Positions 42,887 through 54,336 of a stretch of 64,000 nucleotides of DNA are shown here, one piece after another. The notes under the pieces are model-generated. The model ran no database searches, was not told the origin of the DNA, and saw only the letters and a program-made list of their open reading frames with translations. Source of the stretch: Plicaturopsis crispa FD-325 SS-3 (taxonomy: Eukaryota > Basidiomycota > Agaricomycetes > Amylocorticiales > Amylocorticiaceae); contig KN832559.1 of assembly GCA_000827205.1 (NCBI GenBank), positions 1,524,148 through 1,588,147 of the forward strand, written 5' to 3'. Numbering within the stretch: the first letter of the stretch is position 1; the number at the start of each line of letters is the position of its first letter. Position numbers and translations under genes: made by a program.

Positions 42887-44499
42887 ATGGCCCTTGTCAA
42901 TCTACATGACGACGCACTACATGGTATCATCGAAATGGTCTATCTTGACCAGCACAAGGTATTTGTGTCGCATCTGCAGACGCCACGAAACAGAGGTGCT
43001 GTTTTACTGCCACTGTCGATGACTTGCAGACGTCTCAGGCGCCAAGTTTCTCCTTGGATATTCCAAGAAGTTTACGCCTGGCCAGAGGTGTGGCCAGCGA
43101 GCATTTGTTGTTATTTTCGGTGAGTATATCCAATATTGCGACGTACTGCCTACATGCCCTCACGATCATTCATGTCAGGAAGCTACATCTGCGCGATGTC
43201 GCATACGCAAGATCGTCCTCGAAACTGTCTATCAACCTGGCACCTGCCCTCCCCACTATCCCTACCATGGTGGCACTTACACACGTCGTTTTGACCGTAG
43301 CCGGCTCTCCGCCCGCAGAGCTTCTCAGTGCAATCGCCTCCGCACCACGTATCTCTTCACTTGAGTTGCTTGACGTACGGCTAGACAACATCGACGCCTC
43401 TGCTTTCGCTCCCCTTCGGACCCTTGATCGACTTCGTATCCATATCAATGTCGATCGGCCTGCGGACTTGGACTACGAAAAGGAGCGCCAGACCGTCGAT
43501 GGCATTGTTCACTCACTGTCTGAAACCATAGCGTGCTTCGAGATCCCAGGCGACCTCATCGACCTTGCGTGCATCGCAAATGCTTCGTGGCCTCGCCTAA
43601 AGACTTTGAAACTCACTGGTCACCCCCCGTCTTGTATCCCGTTGCACATGGCCACGGTCGTATCCCGCATGCCGCGACTCCGTACCCTTGGTCTCGAATT
43701 CTCCAGCACCGTTCGATACCACATTCCTCCCTATGTTTACTGTCCAGCTGCGGTTGACAATGTGTCGCTGGAATCTGTCGTTCCTGACTTGGAAAGTCTG
43801 AGTTTATCAAACGTTTTCTGTCGGGAAGACAGAGTGCTTGACCAAATACCACGCGGCGTATCTGTTCTCCGTATACAGGCTCTCATGGACCCTTTAGAAC
43901 CTGCTGAATACTGGTTCAAGAAATTGCAGTGGCAGCCCTTATCACCTCTCAGCGCCTCGGCCGCCTACCACGTCATCCAACGCGCCTCATGCCTCGAGGG
44001 ACTCCGAGAATTATCGCTAACCCTCGAGGACATTCCCTCCCCTACGCTCGTGCGCAAAGTAGCTTCGGCGTGTCCTCACTTGGCAGCTCTTGAGCTACAG
44101 CAAGCCCAGTTCACCCAAAAATTTGATTACTTGGACGATGCGGTCTGGGCCACGGTGAGCATGTCATCCAATCTTTCTTACAGCAGCACTGAATTTATCG
44201 CGCAGGAGGAATATGTCGATGCCATACGCGGATTTATTCCCGGTCTACAGGTCTTCCGCATATCGATGCAGTTTGACGTGGAGGACGGGAGTGAGCAGTT
44301 TGATCCACACAACATGTGTGCGCAGTACTTCGCCACACACGCCGTGCCCACCCTCCAGAAGCTTGGTCTGATGTATCGGCGGGTGACTGCAGCGTCGAAT
44401 GGACGCCTCGAAAGCTGGCATGACTACAACATCATTCGAGACCCTCGTGGTGAATCGCCGCCCAAACTAGACCTTTCAACTTGGGATATCATCTCCTAA
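42887..44499 (+). CDS. F-box / leucine-rich-repeat-like protein, copy A
   Basis: Start ATG 42887 (MALVNLHDDALHGIIEMVYL), stop TAA 44497-44499; introns near 43121-43178 and 44155-44206. The N-terminus is F-box-like (LHDDALHGIIEMVYLD, then PLSMTCRRLRRQVSPWIFQE), the segment that ties such proteins to Skp1 in SCF ubiquitin ligases. The remainder is a string of degenerate leucine-rich repeats (LRTLDRLRIHI, LKTLKLTGHP, LRTLGLEFSST, LRELSLTLEDI), which usually bind the substrate. The C-terminus ends SWHDYNIIRDPRGESPPK and LDLSTWDIIS. It is clearly paralogous to the minus-strand gene at 50421-52036. Target unknown. Confidence 0.8.
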
Positions 44500-45329
44500 T
44501 CCCGAGCTACAAGCGCCTTGACGTCGATTTGAAAGTAAGTTTGCGCTGCCTTCTCACAGGGGATGAGATATTGAAGTCATGTATCCTTGTATGTAGCCTG
44601 AGCTCGGAGATGTATCGTTCCGCGCCCAAATTCCAATTGTGTGCATGTAGGTATATCCAGTCGATGTTTGAAGGGTACATCGCAACACTGAGTAGTGACG
44701 CATATGCATGGTGTCGAGATTAGTAAACATGAGAGCCTACGCTGGATCACAGGTAGATACTCACGTAGCGTTGTAAACTTTGCGGGTGTCAATCACCAAC
44801 TGCCTGGTACTAAACGTAAGACTTCAATATTAATCGTGAGTTGGACGTTGACCAGTGACACTGACAACTTGGTGACGATATCAATGCCAAGTACCTGATA
44901 AATTTGTAGAGTCCGCGGCGCTACGGAAGGCATCGTGCCACTGTGCATTGCACGATGTGAAGAGAGAGGATTCGTTGAGGGTGTTTTTGGGATGTTTCAT
45001 GCCAGTGTTCAAGCTCTTCACGTTGTCCTTCAAGCTTTCAAGCCTCAAGGCCTCCAGTTCACTCAACACCAGAGACGAGAGATGTTGTCCAGAAAGGCGA
45101 TGATATTATTCGTGCAGTGCCCGTAACCTGCTGGTCTCTGGCAGACCACTTTTAGGAGATGAGGGGTGAGTAATCCATGAGGGCTCGTGAGGGGGAGGTA
45201 ATCAATATGCGAGGGGAGTTGAACAATACTGTACGACGCAGGTAAGCATAGCCGATACGAGGGAAGTAACATATGTAAGGAGGGAACGATACCGATAGCC
45301 AAAGCAAGATGCAGAATAAGTCAGATCAA
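44500..45329. other. Intergenic region, no gene seen
   Basis: Convergent 3' regions of the F-box gene and the RRM gene, about 830 bp. Only short, unrelated frames are present. Confidence 0.5.
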
Positions 45330-46336
45330 TCAATACCGGTCTCCACCTCCACCGTACCCGCCGCCACCTCCACCCCCGCTGCGGCCACCGTATCCGCCTC
45401 CACCACGACCTCCACCGCCACGACCTCCGTAACCACCGCCGCCTCCACCGCTCCGGCCTCCGTATCCACCTCCAGCCCTCGAGGAGTTACGACGCACATC
45501 CTGGCCGCGCACTTGTGGTGGACGTGCATAGTTGAGGTGGAGCACACCCGCCTCCGACTCGCTCCCGTTGAGCTCGTTCAGCGCATCCGTCGCCTGGTCC
45601 TCATCCTCAAACTCGATGAACCCCGCACCGGTCCGTTCACCCGTTTCGCGGTTCTTGACTGAATATGTAGGACGGCACATCGGTAAACGAAGCATATAGA
45701 ATGTGAAAAGAATGACGCACGCAGGTATACATCCTTGATATTGCGGCCGTGGTCGCCAAACGCCTCGCGCACCGCGCGCTCGTCGGCGTGCCAGTTGCGG
45801 ATAAACAGCTTCTGGAATGGCGGGTTGGCCAGCTGCGTCGTCCGCTCGGGCGCATAGTCCACGATGAGGTCGCGGGTCTGCAGCACAAATGGGGACTGCT
45901 GGTGGTCCTCCACCGCTGCCTTCGCATTGTCGAGCTCAGCGAACTCGATATGCGCAAACCCGCGTAGCCGGCCGTCTGGCGATACGCCTGTCCTCTGTCA
46001 GTTAGCATCATGCGCATGAACGTGCATGCATTTGTACGCACCGAGCCTTATGTCCTTGATGTCACCGAACTCAGCAAAGAGGGACTCAAGCTCGCTCCTC
46101 TCGGTGTTGAAAGGAAGATTGCCAACGAAGACGGTGGTGTTGGGGGACGAAGGCACGCGCGACTTGCCAGCTGAAAAGCCTTGGTAGAGGGCGTGCGACG
46201 TCGACAGCGAGCGCACGGCGGTCTGCATCAGCGAGCGCGTGCGCAGGGTAGAGCGGGGCACAGCGACGGCAATCCGTGTCCGCGAGGCGGAGACGAGGGC
46301 AGCGCGGGCTTGGGTGAGGAGGGCGTTGCAGAACAT
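45330..46336 (-). CDS. RNA-binding protein with two RRM domains, Gly-rich tail and mitochondrial-type leader
   Basis: Three exons. Start ATG 46336 gives an Arg/Ala/Ser-rich, acid-free leader (MFCNALLTQARAALVSASRT, then RTRSLMQTAVRSLSTSHALY) typical of mitochondrial import. RRM 1 has the RNP2 motif TVFVGNLPF and the RNP1-like RLRGFAHIEF, read across an intron. RRM 2 starts KLFIRNW and has RTGAGFIEFED. The C-terminal 60 residues are repeats of Gly-Gly-Tyr-Gly with Arg (GGRSGGGGGGYGG), a low-complexity RGG/GYG tail that binds RNA and can phase-separate. Stop at 45330-45332. A role in mitochondrial RNA handling is likely but inferred; proteins with this tail can also be cytosolic. Confidence 0.85.
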
Positions 46337-46616
46337 GGTGGTATGAAGGAAACGGATGGAGACAGTCGGACACGCGAAAAGAAAAAAATAAAGTCACCAC
46401 GCGAGCGTCACAGCGTGACATTCGGCAGGGCACGATTATGTAATACTCATTGTACTAGCCTCTGCACCCTCCGAGTCGATGTACAGGGTGCTGTTAGGCA
46501 ACTACCGTAATTCTTGTCCCTTGTCTTGAAGAACAGGACCTTGTTGACTGAAGAGCACGCTAGGCATCGGGAGCTTGGGCCCATTCACTCAACCATCATA
46601 GGTCTATTATCTAGTA

Positions 46617-49095
46617 CTAGTGTATTGGTACCCGCTCACAACCGTATCCCATAAGGCCTTGGTGTCTACATTAGCGCCCAGTCGTGAGGCCAGCAAAAAA
46701 GCGCCGCTTAATTTTCTGTAACACGGTCAATCAGATAGGTCATATGCAGAGGACGGCATGTGCATGCGGATATGACTACAAACGTACCGGTTCAAACTAT
46801 ATGTTTCGCGGGGTGGGGGCGTCAGTCGGTGGCGCAGCATGACGGGGATCTGCGCGCGGATTTCTGCGGTAATGTCCGCCCATGCAGACCCGGGCCCGAA
46901 TGCGAAGGGTTGCGGCGTAGATGCCTTGAATGGCGCGGCGAGGAGGATCATAGACCGCACGTGTGCATCCAACATCACCTGTGCGGGCCAAGTGAGCGTT
47001 GCTGTCATGAGGGGCTAGTGTCAATGGCTTACCTCATTCTCAGCACCAGTGAGGTACCCGAGCTGGAGACTGCATTCTATGCACGCAGCACGGTCCTCGG
47101 CGGCCGCGGCGGTCAAGAGGCGAAGCCAGCTGTCCATGAACTCTTTCGAGTATTCCCGCGTGGCGCCGAAGTCGACGAGCTCGATCTGCGGTGAGATGGG
47201 AAAACTATGTCAACGAGCCGTTGCTACAGAGATGGATGGACGGACCTGGCGGGTTTGGGCGTTCCACAGGAAGTTCGTCCAGTTGGGGTCGGTCTGCATG
47301 AGCCGGAACTGGAAGAGCTCCTTGAGGCAGAGCTCGATTATGCGCGCCGCGATCTGAATATGAATGCACCATCGTAAACAGAGGCAGTACAGACAGGGAG
47401 CAGCCAAGGGTACGCACGTCATCGCGGTCGCGTTGAGAGAGACCATTGATGCCAGCTTCGCCGACACTGGAACCGTGCACCCGCTCCATGACCAGGACTG
47501 TCTCGGTACTTCCTTCCCATGCCCACGGTACCTTGAACCGCGGATCGTCTCCAAGACACTCCGGCGACCGGAACCTGCGCAGGAACTCCGCCTCACGGGT
47601 ATAGTCGCACTCATCCTTCAATTCAGCTTTCATGACCTGTCATAGACATAAGCACCTCGCTCATTGCTGAACAAGAAAGGAAGACGGCGCACCTGCATCG
47701 TGCGGTCGAGGAACAGCCCCTTCGGAAGCAGCCTGCCTGCGGTGAGCAGCAGCGTGATGTACCCCAGGTCGCTGTCGATCGAGGCCGCAATGTTCGGGAA
47801 CTGGATCTTCACAGCGACATCCGCGGGCGCGCCGGTGGGCGAGGAGGTCGCCGCGAGCTGCGCGCGGTGGACCTGCCCGATCGACGCGGCGGCAAAAGGC
47901 ACGCGCTCGAAAGACGTGAAGTGGCGTGCCCAGTCCGCGCCGAGAGCGCCAGCGAGCACTTTCTGCAGCTTGTGAGTGGGACGTAAAGCGGGAACGGACA
48001 CAGACGGACCTCCATTTGCCAGTCCGGCATGTAGTGGGCGCTGTCCTGCACGCGCCTGAATATCTTGTCGACCTCCGGGGGCAGCAGATTTGTATCTAGA
48101 TTAGATCTTTATGTCGGTGCCACTCTGGGTGCGCATGCATATCGAGTGTAGCGTACCCTGTATACTCATGAATTGGCCGAGCTTGAGCGCGGCTCCGCGC
48201 ATTTGCGAGAGCTTCGAGACCAAACGCTTCACGTTCGCCTCCGTCATCATGACGGGGGAGTTTTTCTCGCTAGACGAGCCTGTGGACCGGAGGAGCACTT
48301 CTGATGCTGCACCATATCCCAATGAGGCCGCCAGTCCTGAGAGGGATGCAAGTCAGTACGAAAGATGACCTAGCTGTTTACTGCAGGGTTTACCTCCGTA
48401 GTGGAATAGACGGCCAATACGAGAAGACGGAACCTTGGAGGATTGGAGACTCCGTGTCGGGACCGAGACGAGAGGTGTTTCCGCAGGGCTGGGGTCCGCC
48501 TTGTGACGCGTCAGGTTACAATGACAGTGTGAAGGGAGATGAGCATACGATTGGTTTTGGGGATTCTTCCTGAGATTTGGGTTCCTGTACCTTTGTTCCA
48601 GTTTCAGACGCCTGTGTGACGATGGCTTGAGTATGTCAGCAGTTCAGCCACCGCGATGAGACGTACGGGGTAATATGGATAGGGATGATTTGAGACGTTT
48701 TTCTCTACGCGCGGAGGAGCTTGGGAGGGAAGAGTGGCATAGGTCTCTTTAGAAACCCCACGCTTCTCTAACCCAGAACTTGAGGCGTTATTGGCCACAG
48801 GTGGAGTTCGCGCGAAAACGTCGTCGTCGGGAGGTGCAACAGGACGCGACTCGAGTCCAGGCCTCATAGAAAGAGCGCTACCCTCGCCATGTCCTTCCAG
48901 CCGCGCGGCCTCAGACGTCGCCGCGCGTGTCCCCGCATTCAACCCAGTATCGCGTTGTTTGCGTTTGCGGGACAGCGCGGAAGCCGCAGATGTCGTACGC
49001 GTCGCCTGGGCCGCCCGTATCTGCACAGCATGCGAGAGGATATCCGCAGCAGAACAAAGTGCGCACAGAAAGTTGTAGGTCGGTCCCGGCGGCAT
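46617..49095 (-). CDS. COQ8: COQ8 / ABC1 atypical protein kinase (ADCK family)
   Basis: Mitochondrial kinase-like ATPase needed for coenzyme Q biosynthesis. Start ATG 49095. The N-terminal 170 residues are poorly conserved and partly Arg/Ala-rich, as in a mitochondrial leader. Family hallmarks in order: the KxGQ motif ([15 protein letters not shown]), the Ala-rich loop [11 protein letters not shown] that replaces the usual Gly-loop, and the lysine in [21 protein letters not shown] (catalytic loop) and [10 protein letters not shown] (metal-binding DFG) follow. The last exon gives [17 protein letters not shown], also typical. Probable introns include 48480-48533, which removes an in-frame stop, and about 48610-48666. 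Stop TAA 46617-46619. The gene is divergent from OPI3, with 173 bp between ATGs. Confidence 0.93.
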
Positions 49096-49268
49096 TCGGT
49101 CGCTCGCAGATTGTTCGGTGACGCGACGCGGCGGCAGAAATTGTTTTGGCGTTCAGTAGAATCTGACAAATCACACGAATTTGGACTCCGCTCCGAAAGT
49201 GATAAATATTATTGCTCGACGTGCACGGTGCCTTGCGTTTTCTCGACCGCCGTTCCCTACGCGTTTTT

Positions 49269-50114
49269 ATGCCTGTGACGATGAGCTCGCTGCTTTCCGC
49301 TGTAGATTTCTCGAAGCCGTCGCTGCAGATCGCACTGCTGGCGATCGCGTTCAACCCCACCGCGTGGAACATCGTCGCGCAGAATGGTGCGTCCCTCGTG
49401 TACCGCGGCTCGTGTATACGCTAACTAACATCCTGGGGCAGAGTACCGCAACAAGACTATCACGCGTCTCTTCGGGGGGAACGCGCGCTACGGATGTTAT
49501 TTCCTAGCTCTCCTGATTTTCTCCTTCGGTATCCTCCGTGACTCTTTGTACGCACTCCCGCTATGACCCGCATTGCACGGTGACGCTGATGCATGCATGC
49601 ACGTGTAGATACCACCGCGCACTGGAGGAACAGCCCCGCCAGGCCATCCTTCCCGCGCAGTACGCCACGGTGGTCCCCGCGGTGCTGTTCGTGGTGGGCC
49701 AGACGTTCGTGGTGACGTCGACGTGGGCGCTGGGCGTCACGGGCACGTTCCTCGGCGACTACTTCGGCATCCTCATGGACCACCGCGTCGAGGGCTTCCC
49801 GTTCAACGTCCTCAGAGACCCGATGTACGTCGGCAGCACGCTCTCCTTCGTCGCTGGTGCTCTTTGGTAAGTTTGGGTCCGATGGTGTGTGTTTTCGTTT
49901 GTGGATTGACTGAGTTGGTAAAGGTATGAGCGCCCGGCGGGACTCTTCGTGGCGCTGTACGTGTACATTGTGTACATCATCGCGCTCCGCTTTGAAGGGT
50001 ATGTCCTACCTATAATACTCTCATCTACGCATCCCGACCTCACGCCATGTTAGACCGTTCACAGACAAGATATACGCGAACCGCGCGGAGCAGGACGCCA
50101 AAAAAGCGACGTGA
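49269..50114 (+). CDS. OPI3: Phospholipid N-methyltransferase OPI3 (PEMT)
   Basis: Membrane enzyme that uses S-adenosylmethionine to methylate phosphatidyl-N-methylethanolamine to phosphatidylcholine at the ER. Start ATG 49269 (MPVTMSSLLSAVDFSKPSLQ); a second ATG four codons on is possible. Four exons. About four membrane spans are seen (QIALLAIAFNPTAWNIVA, CYFLALLIFSFGILRDSL, VVPAVLFVVGQTFVVTST, LFVALYVYIVYIIALRFEG). The conserved block NVLRDPMYVGSTLSFVAGAL and the late Glu-containing RFEGPFTDKIYANR region form the SAM site. WALGVTGTFLGDYFGILM is also typical. Stop TGA 50112-50114. The length of about 205 residues fits OPI3. The promoter lies in the 173 bp shared with COQ8. Confidence 0.93.
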
Positions 50115-50420
50115 TTCAGATACACGACGGGTGGCATCGCTACGAACGACATCACGCTCACGAAAACAACACGACATCTACGGCGGGATATACTTACATA
50201 GACGGGCTTCAACGCCGGCATATTGGCTGTATAATTCTAAGCGTGCTCATAATGTGGGTCTATAGCTAGTCCGTGGAAACAAGGTGGATTTCAATCATCA
50301 TAAGTACTACAAATAGTGCTCCCAGGCAAGAGTCTGCGTCAAGATATAGGCCTTTGGTTCGTGAGCACAGTCAATCATTGTCTTGTTAGCGACTTGCATC
50401 CCTTCGTCGAGTGCACTAGG
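50115..50420. other. Convergent 3' intergenic region
   Basis: About 300 bp between the OPI3 stop and the stop of F-box copy B. Nothing else seen. Confidence 0.5.
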
Positions 50421-52036
50421 CTACGCAATGATATCCCACATCGACAAGTCCGCTCTCGGAGAGCCCCCATACGGATCTCTCGTGATAACGAAATCGTGCC
50501 AGCTCTCCAGCCGCTTATTAGCCCTCGCAGCGTTCGTCCTTCGATACAACAACCCAATTATCCGCAGCTGCGGCAGACGCTGCGCGAAGTACAACGCACA
50601 TTCGCTGTGCGGTCTGTACTGCGCGTCGCCGTCGAGGACGTTGAACGGCAGAGAGATGCGGAATATAAGTAGGCCGGGGGTGAAGATGCGCAGGGCGTCG
50701 ATGTAGGGGTCCTACATCACATATGCGGAATTGCATAAGTGACAATGAACATAAATATAAGCCGTTTTAGTAGAGAGTAAATGACGCCAATACGCGAGCT
50801 CACCCAGGCGGAATCGACCTCGTGATACTTGAACGTCCTCTGGAACATTGCGCGCTGGAGCTCAAGGGTCCTTAGGGCCGGGCACGCCCGCGCGACCGCC
50901 CTTACGAGCGCGGCGGACGGGGTGTCCTCGAGGGTCAGCGCCAGTTCAGTAAGCCCCCGCAGCTGCAAGGCGTATTGGACATTGGGAGCACTGAGCGGGA
51001 AGAACGGGTGCCAGCGGAGGGGGGCGTCCCAGTATTCCACGGGGTGCAGGGGGTCGGTGAGCGCGTGCACGTGCAGGACGGATAAGGTGGGAGGCAGCTG
51101 GTCCAGCACGAGGTCTGCGGGGTGGGAGATGTTCGAGAGGGTGAGCGTGTGGAGGGAGGGGACGGTGGAGGCGAGTGAGAGGCCGTCAGCCGTGCGCGGA
51201 CAGAGTATGAAAGGAGGGATGTGGTATCGGACGGTGCTGGTGAAATCGAAGCCTAGGGTACGCAGACGGGGCATAAGAGAGACGACGCGCGCTGCGTGCA
51301 CTGCGGGCCCGAGGGGAGGGTGGCCTGTGATCTTGAATGTCGTGAGATTGGGCCATGAGGTGTTGGCTATCATCGCTAGATCGATGATGTCGCCCGAAAT
51401 CTCGAAGCAGGCGATAGTGGGCGAAAGCAGAGAGATTATGCCATCGACGGTATGGCGCTCCCGGACGTCGTCCACATCTGGGGGCCTGTCGACACCGATA
51501 GATATGGCGAGTCGGTGCAGGGCACGGAGGGGGTGGAAGGCGGACGCGTCGACGTTATCGAGGCGTGCGTCAAGAATCTCTAGCGATGTTAAGTGGGGCG
51601 CGGATGCTATTGCGCGGAGGAGCTCTGCGGAGGGGGAGGCGGGTATGCGTAAGGTTACGTGCGTGAGTGCAGTCATGAGAGGCAGGGTGGGGATAACGCC
51701 GGTCAAGTCGAGGGACCAGTCTTCGTATGTGGGATGGGCTGCATCGTCCAAATGTATCTTCCTGACGGGCGACCTGTTAGCAGTATGCGATGGACGTAGA
51801 TTCACTCACCTGAAATAGCAGCATATGGTTTCTGGCCATACTGCGCGCCGTGCATAGACCTCGCGGAAGATCCGGGGACAGGCGTGCAGTCTGAGGTGTT
51901 TGCATGTCATTGATATTGGAATGAGTGCGGCACCTCGGTGTGGCGGCATGTCGAGGGTGAACGTCCTTTCATGGTCAAGATAGAGGACGTCGAGGATGAT
52001 ATCGAGGACATCATCGTGTACATCGGTAAGAAGCAT
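50421..52036 (-). CDS. F-box / leucine-rich-repeat-like protein, copy B
   Basis: Start ATG 52036 (MLLTDVHDDVLDIILDVLYL), stop TAG 50421-50423, with introns near 51751-51806 and 50709-50803. F-box-like N-terminus (VHDDVLDIILDVLYLDHERT, PISMTCKHLRLHACPRIF) followed by leucine-rich-like repeats (LTSLEILDARLDN, LTTFKITGHPP, LRTLGFDFTSTVRYHIPP, LTELALTLEDTPS). The C-terminal exon gives LRIIGLLYRRTNAARANKRL and ends LSMWDIIA. It matches copy A at 42887-44499 along the whole length, with shared intron places, so the two are paralogues in inverted orientation about 6 kb apart. The likely role is substrate binding in an SCF ubiquitin ligase; the target is unknown. Confidence 0.82.
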
Positions 52037-52788
52037 ATTATCTCTGTCTCAGGTGGCTGCCAAGGGAGGAGGAGGAGAAAGGTGAATACAACTTCAAAGT
52101 CTTCAAATTCAAGGTATACCTTATTTTGTCCCGTCAGTGGTTACTGATTGCAAATCATAGAGTACACTACTCACTGAAGTGCAGTCCTCGAGTTGCGGGC
52201 CCAGACGCGATGGATCTGGAGTTGATTACGATCGCGCAGTATGCACGGGTAAGAGCGAAATCAAGAGAATCATGCACAACACAACGAGGCTGGGTTGGAA
52301 ATCGCAATCGAAGGTTACGATGGGCGTTAACTGGGCGTCAAACATAGCGCTCTGGCGTGGCCAGCCACTTCGATATCTGCGAGATATGTACACTGAAATT
52401 TACGAGTCACCACCGAGTCTATACACACATTCCGTGAGCCTGCGATTGAAAAGGCGTGAAGCGAGACGGGTACTCAGTCAGGACTTACTGCGAGTTTAAG
52501 TGACTTGTTCTGACTCTAGATCCCCTCCTTGTTTCTACTGACCACTAGGGCATACCTGCTTGCATACAGCGAGCCCCCCGAGTTTGACTACTGTGATATA
52601 CGTCGGCGGCAAGACTGCAAGAAAGGAAGACGGAACCAAAAGTCGCGATATATCATAATGAAATCGGGCGAGTGGCGGGGCAGCATCACGTGATGGTTGA
52701 GGGACAAGCGGAGATCGGAATCGGTCGTCCTCACTCGAACAACCACAGTCCTCCTCTTCATCTCCCTCCTCTTTCCCCTACCATCATC
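52037..52788. other. Divergent intergenic region, no gene seen
   Basis: About 750 bp between the ATGs of F-box copy B and the E2 gene. The longest frames (about 106 codons at 52179-52499) show no recognisable features. Both promoters lie here. Confidence 0.5.
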
Positions 52789-53801
52789 ATGGTCAGTCTC
52801 ATGTCCGTTTCTACACGTCGAACTTTGCTAACGGACTGTTGTGCACACAGTCTGCACCACCCGCCGTTATGCGCCGCCTCATGCGCGAGCTCAGTGAACT
52901 CCAGAACAACCCACCAGAAGGAATACGCGTGGTCACCAGCGAGGACAATATGCTCGATGTCACTGGTATAATAGAGGGCCCAGGTGCGCAGTATCCATCC
53001 GCGTTGGTTCGACCCGTGAAATCTTATGACTGGTGCCACAGAGGGAACACCATATTCCGGAGGCTACTTCAGGGTCAAGTTCAAGTTTACAGAAGAGTTC
53101 CCCGCCGCACCACCAAAGTGTCCGTAGCATATCCACCTTGCTTTCACTCCCCACACTGACCGTGCTGGTCCACAGGCTGGTTCGCCACGAAAATATTCCA
53201 CCCCAACGTCTCCTCCTCCGGCGAGATCTGCGTCAACACCCTCAAAAAGGACTGGAAATCCTCCTACGGCATCGGCCACATCCTCGTCACCGTAAAGTGC
53301 CTCCTCATCTACCCGAACCCCGAGTCCGCGCTCGACGAGGAGGCGGGGAAATTGCTGCTAGAGAATTACGACGACTATTGCGCGCGCGCGAGGCTGATTA
53401 CTAGCGTGCACGCGACGCCGCGCGTGCGCCCTATCGAGTTCAACGCTCCCGCACCTTCTTCTACGGTACCTACCGCCGCGTCTTCCTCCAAGACGCCAAG
53501 AAAATCCACCTCCCCGCAGCCGCCCGCACAGCCGCTGCAGCGATCCCCGTCCAACACCCTCCCCGCCTCCACATCCACGTCCTCGTCCGTCGGGAGCGGG
53601 AGCGAGAACAGCGCAGGGGGCGAGAAGGGCCCGGCGTCGAAAGATCGGCTGACGTCGCCGTCGCCACTCGGCACGGCGGACGCCAATGTTGCCGTGGCAG
53701 CGATGGGGGTGGCGACGGCGCCGGCTACGAATACGAAGGCGGTGAAGCGCTCGGGCGCGCCGGCGGAGACGAAAAGGAAGAAGGCGCTCAAGCGACTGTG
53801 A
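52789..53801 (+). CDS. UBE2S: Ubiquitin-conjugating enzyme E2, UBE2S type
   Basis: E2 enzyme; in animals UBE2S extends Lys11-linked ubiquitin chains on substrates of the anaphase-promoting complex. The proposed start is ATG 52789 followed at once by an intron (GTCAGT...ACACAG), which gives [19 protein letters not shown]; an in-frame ATG at 52869 (MRRLMREL) is the alternative. The UBC fold has [39 protein letters not shown] and the active-site Cys in [35 protein letters not shown] and [18 protein letters not shown] follow, both very close to UBE2S. A Ser/Pro/Ala-rich linker of about 120 residues leads to a basic end, KRKKALKRL, like the human tail that ends KKRALRRL. Stop 53799-53801. Confidence 0.92.
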
Positions 53802-54336
53802 GGGGACGGCGCTTGAGCGACTGTGAGCTGTGAGGGATTTGGGTTGGGCGTTGGGCGTTGGGGAATCCAGTGGTGTGAGGGATTTGGGCGTTGGGGGATA
53901 CAGGGGTGTGAATATAGGTTTGCGTGGTTAGTGGCATTTGTAAATTAATGTTGGTGCTGTGGTCTTTTCACTATCTTTCTCCGCTGCCCGCCCGCGTTTG
54001 TCCTGAGGGTGAGGTGCATTTGGCCTGAGGGTGATCAGAGGTGTATGCTGAACGGAACGGCTTATTTTCCATGGCGAGACTGGCTTTCACGCAAGATTGT
54101 GATTTGCTGTGCTAAGTGTGCTAAGGGGTTTGTGTCCTGAGAAAGCGGCTAAGGGTTATTGGCATCCGTCAGATAGCAATCGTTGCAATAAAATACGCCT
54201 ACTAATTATATACCCATGATTGTACACACAGCGCAGTTCGCATAAAAGTGTATTATATGATATATATAGCCTGAGCCCGCTCAAGCCTGCTCCCGCAACG
54301 ATGTACACCAGTCGGGCAAGAATAAGTATATGCTCA
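53802..54336. other. Convergent 3' region with short repeats
   Basis: Just past the E2 stop, GGCGCTTGAGCGACTGTGAG and GGGATTTGGG/GGGCGTTGGG units recur (53805-53900). No gene seen. Confidence 0.5.

Noticed and set aside
48480-48533. In-frame stop in COQ8 as a sign of a pseudogene
   Set aside because: The stop lies in a normal 50-nt GT-AG intron with a TAACCTGAC-like branch site; splicing restores a sound family match.
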